Source of the DNA: Rhabdophis nuchalis
Taxonomy: Eukaryota; Chordata; Lepidosauria; Squamata; Natricidae
Direction: 5' to 3'
DNA length: 64,000 bases
Assembly (NCBI GenBank): GCA_039707465.1
Contig: CM077646.1
Span: 83,949,215 to 84,013,214, forward strand
The translations under genes and the position numbers were made by a program. The notes under the pieces were generated by a model. It had not been told where the DNA came from. It made no database searches and worked only from the letters and a program-made list of their open reading frames with translations. This document shows, in pieces, positions 55,636 to 64,000 of the stretch; position 1 is the stretch's first letter; the number at the start of each line of letters is the position of its first letter.

Positions 55636-55802
55636 TATCAGATTCAAACACTTTATAGAGCCTGAAGCCTCAAACCAAAGTGAATTCTCTGACTTTTAAT
55701 TTTTTCTTAATAAATTGGTCTGTGATAAGGATTGTTATTGATCTCTAATTGGATGAATTTTATAAAACTAATGAAAAAGTGTTCATAGTTCATGCCTATA
55801 TC

Positions 55803-56222
55803 TTTTATAGCTATCTGCGGGATCGCATCCTGCCCCATAACTCCCTGCGGCCGATTCGCTCCCACAGAGAGGGACTTCTCCGGGTGCCGTCCACTAGGCT
55901 GTGCCAGCGGGCGACGCCCAGGGGAAGGGCCTTCTCTGTGGCGGGCCCGACCCTCTGGAACGACCTTCCCCCCGATATTAGAACAACTACGGACCTTCGC
56001 TCCTTCCGTCAAAAATTAAAAACACACTTTTTCTGCTTGGCCGGCCTAGGATAATCAACTTTTTAGGGTTTTTAATGATTAATTTTTAGCTTTATATGGG
56101 ATTTAGCGCAGGGTTAGTTTAATTTAATTTTATATTGTACTATGTTTGTATTTTTATATGTATTTTAAGTTCCCTGTGCCCCGCCTCGAGTCCCTTCGGG
56201 GAGAGAGAGCGGGTTATAAATT
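55803..56222 (+). mobile_element. L2-clade LINE 3' end, subfamily 2
   Basis: Encodes the polyprotein C-terminus YLRDRILPHNSLRPIRSH, then LLRVPSTRLCQRATPRG, LWNDLPPDIR and FFCLAGLG, ending in a stop at 56,052-56,054. It is intact in frame but 5' truncated. The 3' UTR ends CCCTTCGGGGAGAGAGAGCG and GGTTATAAATTAAAT. It differs from the 4,830 subfamily (STRLCQ vs SAGQCR; PPDIR vs PPELR). Confidence 0.88.
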
Positions 56223-56233
56223 AAATTTTTTAA

Positions 56234-56440
<207 letters not shown>

Positions 56441-57477
56441 TTCTCTTGCAAGGGGCAATCATGTTTTCCTTCTGCCATTCCTAATGTATTGTATATTATA
56501 AAAACAGGATCAAATTTTCATTTAAACTTACATATAATGATTTAATATAATTTTAATAGGCATACAGTTTACATCTCCATTGAGGGGACTACTGTGCTCA
56601 GATGAATTGTGAAACTGTCTCGGTTGCTAGCCATGTTGCAGACAGACAGAGAGACAATAAGATGGACAGTTCTTTAAAAGAACAGGAGATTAACATTGTA
56701 AGTAAAAGGTACATTTTTATAATGTTCTTTAGGTATTTGAGGATTGGAAGCATGGCTGAAATTTTGAGTCCTTTTAGAAATTTTAGATGGTTGAAAAAAT
56801 ATGTAGATTAAGCCTATTGTTGGGTTAACATACTTACTTTAGTGTTGTTTTGTTTTGTTTGCAAAAAAATCTTCTCATCATAATTGGATAATTTATCACA
56901 TTCTGGGATTTGATCTGAGCTGGAAAACTATATATAGAGAGTATAAAGACCACAAAATACGAAAAAAGGATCCTGTATGCAGTTAAGATATGTTTTATTT
57001 GGAGTAGGGCAATTCTTCAAGATGTTAATTGGGTAGAACTTGAGAGGGGGAGAGGAAAGGTAAGAAAGAGAGAGAGAGAGAGAGAGAGAGATGGATGGAT
57101 AGAAAGAAAGATAAAACATGGGCTTTACTTCTCAAGAATTCCAGCATCAGTTATTGATTTCCCTTTTTTAAAAGTCTGCAGACCAACTGTGCCACCCTTG
57201 TGGTTTCTCAAATGAATTCTCAGGATGGCTGCTAGCAAGGTTCTTAGAATTCTTGAGTAGACGAAGATAGATATATAATTTTGGTATCAGAAGATGCTTT
57301 TCTTTCATTATTGTTACATTTTCTTTTCTGTAGTATGCTTTTTATAAGCTGGTCAAGAGTTTGCTGTTGAAAAACTGATGCCAACTTTAAAATAAATCAG
57401 ACATATTTTTTATTTGATTTTTATCTCACTTTTATTATTGTTTATAAATAAGGCAGCAAATACTCCTTATTTAGAAT
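56441..57477. other. Flanking DNA, nothing recognised
   Basis: AT-rich sequence. A short (GA)n run occurs at 57,066-57,090. No other feature. Confidence 0.45.
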
Positions 57478-57750
57478 AGAATAACAGTTATTTTCTGAAT
57501 AACAGAGTTGCATGGGACCTTGGAGGTCTTCTAGTCCAACACACTGCATAGGCAGAAAACCCTATACTACTTCAGGCAAATGGTTGTCCAATCTCTTCTT
57601 AAAAAGTTCCAGTGTTGAAGCATTCAAAACTTCTGATTATTTGTTCTAACTGCCAGGAATTTTCTCCTTAGTTCTAAATTGCTTCTCTCCTTGATTAGTT
57701 TCCACCCATTGTTTCTTGTCCTGCCCTCAGGTGCTTTGGAGAATAGCTTT
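57478..57750 (-). mobile_element. CR1 LINE 3' end fragment
   Basis: The plus strand has ACCTTGGAGGTCTTCTAGTC, AACCCTATACTACTTCAGG and AATTTTCTCCTTAGTTCTAA, the reverse complement of the CR1 3' coding and terminal region. It is diverged. A further SINE-like piece (CCCACAACAATCCTGTGAGG, 57,755-57,780) follows. Confidence 0.8.
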
Positions 57751-57850
57751 TCCCCACAACAATCCTGTGAGGGTTTGAGCTGAAATAGAATGACTGGCTA
57801 AAATTCACCCATTCATTTTTTTGTTTCTAAAGTGGACTGGAACTTACAGT

Positions 57851-59634
57851 ATATAAAAATACTAGTGTTGCATATGCATATACTTATTAGTTCTCATTTA
57901 TCATCAATACTGAACAGATAAATACAATTGTCTGAGAATCAGCTATATGGAATTCAGTTGGGCTTACTTCTGATTGATTCATATAGAATTCTGTGCTAAT
58001 GTTACATTTTATTCTAGTACCTGGGAACATATTTCATGAACAAAGGCTAATTAACTTAGAACTGCCTCTTCTAGACTGTAAAAATAAATAGATAAATCCT
58101 ACATGGTGGCAAATTGTATGTTTTCTGTATAACTTTGCTGCCACTTACTGGCATCCTTAATATTGCTGCCCAGATATGGTAGTCTAACACTCCACCAAAT
58201 TATTACTATTTGTCTATGTAATAGTATAGTAATTATACCGAAATAATATTCAGCTTTTAAAAATTAAAATGATACCTAGCTGAGTCCAATACTTACTTAC
58301 TTAAAATTAAATCTTATTAAATTCAGTGGACATTACTTCCATGTCATCACATATAAGGTCTATGGCTTAGCGTTATAAGTGAACTAGAACCAGAATGCTG
58401 TGATTAAAGTAACCTATCATTTAGTCCAAGGGATAAATCTAGCGGTATCTTGTTCATACAGGGACCATCTCTTTATCTCTTGAGACTATAGTATAACCCT
58501 ACTCAAATCTCCAAATAGGCTATTTGTACTATGGGGAAAGGTTTGAAAATGAGGATAGGGATTTAACCTTCATCTGTTCATTGTAAGATTGCACATATAA
58601 ACATGCATGGAAGCAGAATGAGGTTATTATCAGGATCCATTATTTTAACCTCCATTTTTGAGTATATAATTTTCCATCAAGACTAATCTGGTAGCCTTAA
58701 TTCTTCCAGTTCTGGTAGCCTTAATTCTTCATATATATATTTTAAATAATCTATTGAACGTACTGTTCTGGTGCAGTGTAAGAATTGTTAGAAATGATGT
58801 TGAGCAACACTACTGGATGAAACAGCTGGTGGCTGTTGCATAACAGAAGGAAGAGTATTCTATTTTTAATCTGCTCAGTAACAGAAGTTCTCCAAACAGC
58901 GCTTGCTTCTGGTGCTGAAGGGGATGGTAGATAGAAATGGCACAGCCAGCACTAAGTAGCTACTAGTACATTAGGGAATAGTTATTTATTCCGCATTCAT
59001 ATTCCTGTACAGTGCTGTCTCTGGCATCCCATCCATTCTCCTCACCATTTCTTGGCCTGAGCAAGAAATACTGGAAATTATTTCTTTTCTGCAGCGTACA
59101 GTGGATGCTGATAGTTTTATATAGCAAGCAATTTCTCTATGCATTAAGCAGGCTGAACACTCAAGAAGGATTATTTTAGGTATAGGGTGGTGTCCTTCAA
59201 CTTGATGCTCTCCAGGAATATTGAACATGCTGTATGAAAGATGACGCAAAATATAACACAATTAAATTATAGAGAAAGAGATATAGATATTTTTTCAGAT
59301 ACCAGTAGTAATATCTCACTTTGTGTCTCGTGCTATACCATAACTTTCAAGACAATTATGAGCAATTCTTCTGAAGCCAAAATAACTACTTTAAAGATAT
59401 AGTGTAGTTAAAACTTTGAAGTATAATCAGAAAATTATGTGAGGTAAAAATCAGTCATCAAAACTATAGATCGCTAATTCTGTGAACTTGAAAGCAGCTC
59501 TGAGAACAATTAACTCTGTTGCTTGTAATAATATCAATACCAACTTAATAACAGCTCTTCCTTTATCCAAAATAACCCCTTCTATTTTGGTGAACCAAGA
59601 CTACTATTTAATATCTAGGAAATTATTTAGAACT
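57851..59634. other. Flanking DNA, one small duplication
   Basis: AT-rich sequence. A direct duplication of CTGGTAGCCTTAATTCTTC occurs at about 58,689-58,729. No exon or mobile element recognised. Confidence 0.45.
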
Positions 59635-59734
59635 AGCTGTACCCGGCCACATGTCGCTGTGGCCCAGTCTGGTTAAATGGCCAACCAATCTGTGTGTAGA
59701 TCTACACTTGCACACACAAACTGTATAACCCCCA

Positions 59735-60330
59735 ACCTACCTACCTACTGTATTTCTTCCTCTCTCCCTCTACCTACCTACCTACTGTATTTTTCCCTCT
59801 CTCTCTCTATCCCTCTGCCTGCCTGCCTGCCTGCCTACCTACCTACCTACCTACCTACCAACCTACCTACCTACCTACCTACCTACCTACCTACCTACCT
59901 ACCTACCTACCTACCTACCGTATTTCTCCCTCTATCCCTCTGCCTAGCCTATCTACCTATTGTATTTCTCCCCCCCTCTCTATCCCTCTACCTACCTACC
60001 TACCTACCTACCTACCTACCTACTTACCTACCTACCTACCGTATTTTCCCTATCTCTCTCTATCCCTCTACCTACCTACTGTATTTCTCCCTCTCTCTCT
60101 ATCCCTCTACCTACCTACCTACTATATTTTTTCCTCTCTCTCTCTTTATCCACCTACCCACCTACCTACCTACCTACCTACCTACCTACTTACCTACCTA
60201 CTGTATTCCCCCCCCTCTCTCTTTATTCCTCTACCTATCTACCTACCTACTGTATTTTTCTTTCTCTCTCTCTCTCTACCTACCTACCTACCTATTTTCC
60301 CCTCTCTCTATCCCTCTACCTACCTACCAT
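59735..60330. repeat. (CTAC)n array with periodic CTCTCT/GTATTT interruptions
   Basis: Long runs of CTAC are separated at irregular intervals by a recurring block of the type CTGTATTTCTCCCTCTCTCT plus ATCCCTCTAC. This gives a higher-order minisatellite of blocks with variable numbers of CTAC units. Confidence 0.93.
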
Positions 60331-60570
60331 GCAGCCTCCTGGGACCAAAAAAGGGCCACATTGGAGTGTGCCACCCCCATGCCTAGTTTTGGGCCTAGTA
60401 GGCGTCCATGCAGGCTCCTGGGACCAAAAATGGGCCACGTGGGAGTGTGCCACCTGCCTTGTTTTGGGCCTAGTAGGCCTGCCTGGACCACCTGGGAGTG
60501 TGCCACCCCCTGCATCTTGTTTTGGGCCTAGTAGGCCTGCCTGGGCCACATGGGAGTGGGCCATATGTGA
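60328..60570 (+). repeat. Degenerate tandem repeat, units of ~58-75 bp
   Basis: TTTTGGGCCTAGTAGGC recurs at 60,387, 60,462 and 60,520, with CTGGGACCAAAAA and GGGAGTGTGCCACC in each unit. Spacings are 75 and 58 bp. Confidence 0.85.
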
Positions 60571-60880
60571 GGGAACGTTGGAGGCTTATTTGGTTGCTGA
60601 GGAAACGACCGTTGGAAATGTGAGGGGCATGTGCGTGACGCATCATAAGAAGCAGCTGGGTGGGAGGAGCTTAAGGGAGGTGAAAACCTCAGAACTGTGT
60701 ACCTTTTACATTTGTGCTGCTTGCACATGGCACACGTGTGCCAGCCATACAATCTGGACTTATGATTGCTTCGGAAGTTCTTGGGAACATGGTGTAAAAA
60801 TTTGGTGCCAATCGGTGCAGTACCTTCTGAGATTAGCGGCTTTGCACAAACTATTTAAAATTTTTATTTATATAGATGTA

Positions 60881-62140
60881 GACTGCCTCAGAGGAAAATG
60901 TGGCTTAACTGATCGGTTGTTAACAAGGCTTCAGAGAGACTCTTCAAAAGGGCTGACCTTATTTGAAAACAATTTCAAACAAAACAGTTGACATGTGGGT
61001 TGAAGAAGATCCCCAGTCCTTGAAGACTGGCATGAACACTCAACAAAGTAGAGCATTTCTGTGTCTATTCACTTGCCAAAAAGAACAGCTTAAACATAAA
61101 AATAACCATGTGGACTTTTTCAGTCTTACCATTAAATTGCTATGGAATTAATTCCCATAATGGAAGAGAAACAGATGAAGTTTATTTGGCAACCATAACC
61201 ATGAGGCAAATTTAAGCATAACTGAAAACACAATACATACACATACTATATGTAAACTGAGTTACTTAGTTCACAGGCCACATGTTTTTCAATTTCTATT
61301 CCATTCTCCTGTTCTGTACGTCCAATTTAAGGAACTTATTTTTTGTTTCCTTCTCAATTTGATCCCATTAAAACTAACTTCTTGAAGCACTTAGATAAAT
61401 AATGAGTTATATTGTTTAGAATTATGTTGTTTAATAGCAGGAAAACTCATTATTTGGAGTCACTCTGAACCTGAATCGGTTCTAGGTAACTGTTAGTTCC
61501 TTTTGTAGCTCGGTCAGTTTGAGCTTGATTCACCAAGATGACATAAATTGTCCTCGTAAATGTTAGGATAGTGCTCTTCTCAAGGGGAAATAACATTAAA
61601 ATGTGACATGGGTTTGCATAAAATAATACAGCGATGAGCAAAGTTGTAATCTATCCAAGAGATTCAGTACAAGAGAGCTAATAGCTCAGACACTCCCTTT
61701 TGCCTGGGCTAGTTAAACTGTTGCTAGTTCGGGCAACTCTTAACATTTAGAAAGACAGAGACTTGCAGTAACAAGAAGAGCAGGTGAGACTAATTCACAC
61801 ATGTGAAGATCTTCTATTTTCACTGCCAGTGGCTATGCAGGACAGAACTATTTTCTCTAGGGCAAACCCTCTATACTTCTGTCATGCGTTTCCTGCCTCC
61901 AAAACACGGTCAGAGCTATAATACAAGCTATTGTTGACCATTGTGCTACTGAAATGTAACTGGCTGCAGAAAAATTACTGGGAGCGGCCAGCACTTCTGG
62001 TGGATTCAAAAGGAGATGAAGCCAAGTCACAGAAAAGAAATCCATGAATGGTTACAGATTGTCAGGTAACATAGAGCTATGGAGCCATAATTGCTTTTCA
62101 GAATCAACATCTTTGTGAAGGATTCTGCTGACAAGGGAGT
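60881..62140. other. Flanking DNA, nothing recognised
   Basis: AT-rich sequence, no feature supported. Confidence 0.45.
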
Positions 62141-62324
62141 GGATGTATGGGGCAGGATCCGATCTGCGGGATCGGATCCTGCCCCATACATCCTCACGGC
62201 CGATTCGCTCCCACAGAGAGGGACTTCTCCGGGTGCCGTCCACTAGACTCTGTCAGCGGGTGACGCCCAGGGGAAGGGCCTTCTCTGTGGCGGGCCCAGC
62301 CCTCTGGAACAACCTTCCCCCCGA

Positions 62325-62326
<2 letters not shown>
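62141..62326 (+). mobile_element. L2 subfamily 2 fragment with snap-back 5' end
   Basis: Bases 62,170-62,326 encode DRILPHTSSRPIRSHREG, LLRVPSTRLCQRVTPRG and LWNNLPPD, the same subfamily as 55,803. Directly upstream, 62,141-62,164 is the perfect 24-bp reverse complement of 62,170-62,193, with a 5-bp spacer (TGCGG). The copy stops at PPD and runs straight into an ATT array; the usual C-terminus and 3' UTR are absent. Confidence 0.88.

Positions 62327-62420
<94 letters not shown>
62325..62420. repeat. (ATT)n microsatellite
   Basis: About 95 bases of uninterrupted ATT, beginning in the GACATT of the L2 fragment. Confidence 0.95.
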
Positions 62421-62425
62421 CATCA

Positions 62426-63869
62426 TAGCACATCACAGTTTTCCCAGCAAATGTATAATTACCACCTGAATTCTGAAATATTGTCATGATGACATATTGC
62501 CTTTCTTTTCTTGGGTTGCATAACATCACTCTTTAGTGTGCTGCCTTCTAGAGCATCACACAGTATGGAGGGGGAAGGGGAGCCAAGCATGATCAGCATG
62601 GGATTCATAGATTATTGTTTCTGATACTGAATTTTTCATAAGGGCATCTGAACATGATCTACATCTCCATTAATAGGTACGTTTCCCAGGCATTCAGATT
62701 ATACCCATCTTCAATATGTACTATAAATCAAGGACTGATCTCATTATACGTCACAAAATATTGTTATATTGCTCATAAAGTTCATATTTGTGTTTACTGT
62801 TTCTTATTAATATTTTTACTGTGGCTGCAAATCTATATTGCAGCTTAAACTGCTTGTCCCCCCATAATGTTCTCAGCTATTTCTAAACCAATTTCAGAAA
62901 TTCCAATCCAGATCGCAACGTGATCTAGGACAGACCTTTTTTTCTTTCTCTCTCTCCTTCCCCATGGTATAATTATAGGTGCAAATATCAGATAAAGAAA
63001 TTAATAGGAACAGGTTGTTCTGCTGTTCCTACCTTCCACTGTAAATCCGTGACAGATTTGTAGCATGAAACAAGTAGCAACATTCCTAGGCTGCAATTTG
63101 CATATGTTTAAAAATGGCAGGGGGAGGAAGCTTTACAGTAATGCGGGCAGGGTGTGGGTGACTGGGGGGTGGGGAGAGAGCAAGGGGAGCAAGTGTCACC
63201 TGACTTGGGGAGCTAGTAGCAGATGTAGTGGTTGAATGAGCTTGTAGCATTGAATTAATTCATTGATTCAGCAGGCAATTGTTGCATCAATCAAGGAATA
63301 TTTAAAAAATAATAAAACCAGCAATGGCCAACTAGCAGAGAACATGGCAACATGGCAGGCAAGGATGGTTCACAGCTGCTGGATGGAGAAATATCTGCTC
63401 ATTTCTATAGCCAATTGGAACTGGGCTGCTTCTTGAAAGAAAGGAGAAGGGATGCTGCCTAGACAAGAGAGAGAGGAGCCCCCAGTGGTTTAAGGGTCAG
63501 ATAAAGAAACTTATGAAGGACCTACCCTAATGGTCCAAGCAGTTAAAAGTGCTGGTGGGAAGTTTGTACCTTCAGTTTTGCAAGATTTTCTTAATGTAGC
63601 TTTACAATAAAGTACAATTAGCCCATCTAATCATGTTTCCGGTCAGATTTATCTGGGAGGGCTAATGAGGGGTGCACATGATGCACTGCATTTCTACACC
63701 CAGAAAGCATTGATGGCTTGTATGGGTGATGGACCAACTAGAAAGTTGCAGATCTGCCCGCAGACAGAAAAATAGTAATGTATTTAGGCTAGGCAAATGG
63801 CTTGCTCTGTGAACAGGTATCAATGCAGCAACAAATAGTAAAGCTATCTTCAACTGTAGCAAAATTGAA
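62426..63869. other. Flanking DNA, nothing recognised
   Basis: AT-rich sequence with a G-rich stretch around 63,120-63,190. No feature supported. Confidence 0.45.
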
Positions 63870-64000
63870 GGCTTAGGACCTGGGTACCTATGAGATCGCC
63901 TTCTGTCACCAAGAGCCTCCCATCGGCCAGTACGCTCCCATAGAGAGGGTCTCCTCATGGTGCCATCAGCTAAACAATGTCGACTGGTGACACCCAGGGG
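63870..64000 (+). mobile_element. L2-clade LINE fragment running off the window
   Basis: Encodes GPGYL, RDRLLSPRASHRPVRSHRE and GLLMVPSAKQCRLVTPRG in the plus direction. It is close to the 4,830 subfamily (SAxQCRL) but diverged. It continues beyond position 64,000. Confidence 0.82.

Larger units (their letters stand above)
59635..60880 (+). repeat. Unclassified ~1.25-kb interspersed repeat with CTAC array
   Basis: Begins ACTAGCTGTACCCGGCCAC and CTGTGGCCCAGTCTGG. It ends near GTACCTTCTGAGATTAGCGG and TTTTTATTTATATAGATG. Between these lie a large CTAC array and short tandem repeats. I do not recognise the family with confidence. No protein is encoded; long open frames here come from the tetranucleotide array. 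Confidence 0.5.

Noticed and set aside
59677..60991. Open frames of 284 and 343 codons
   Set aside because: Products are mostly a repeating Thr-Tyr-Leu-Pro pattern, which is a direct translation of the CTAC array.

Overview
The window reads as non-coding DNA from a vertebrate, most likely a squamate reptile and possibly a snake. It contains CR1, L3-type, L2-clade and R4/Dong-like LINE pieces, tRNA-headed SINEs, many short hAT and Tc1/mariner-type elements, and long ATT, GT and CTAC microsatellites. The CR1 copy at about 3.6-4.2 kb ends in an ATTCT array, as I recall for snake CR1-type elements. The species assignment is inference; no search was run.

One host gene is recognisable. The minus strand at 2301-2436 carries a splice acceptor, a start codon, 38 codons and a splice donor that match the first coding exon of PRKCD (protein kinase C delta). 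The gene runs toward lower coordinates, so its later exons lie beyond position 1. A CpG-dense, GC-rich block at about 32.14-33.45 kb holds strong minus-strand splice donors and is the best candidate for the PRKCD promoter and non-coding exon 1. If so, about 2.44-32.9 kb is a ~30 kb first intron and 33.5-64 kb is 5' flanking or intergenic DNA. No other host exon could be supported.

Almost everything else identifiable is transposon-derived. 1-4.2 kb: CR1 fragments and the PRKCD exon. 4.83-7.39 kb: a 5'-truncated L2-clade LINE whose reverse transcriptase frame is open for 703 codons. 8-21.5 kb: a cluster of hAT and TA-flanked short elements, several with visible target-site duplications and one nested pair. 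22-27 kb: L3-like, R4/Dong-like and CR1 LINEs. 27.8-29.2 kb: an inverted pair of tandem, partly tRNA-like repeat units. 34.7-35.4 kb: a fragment nearly identical to the 4.83-7.39 kb LINE. 39.5-51.9 kb: more hAT elements and SINEs. 54-64 kb: a second L2 subfamily, ATT arrays, and a 1.2 kb repeat with an expanded CTAC array.

No new multi-gene system is visible. The most informative signals are structural: an inverted tandem repeat with a microhomology junction, two nearly identical palindromic hAT elements in opposite orientation, insertions whose empty sites survive in the same window, and an apparent CTAGA target preference for several hAT insertions.
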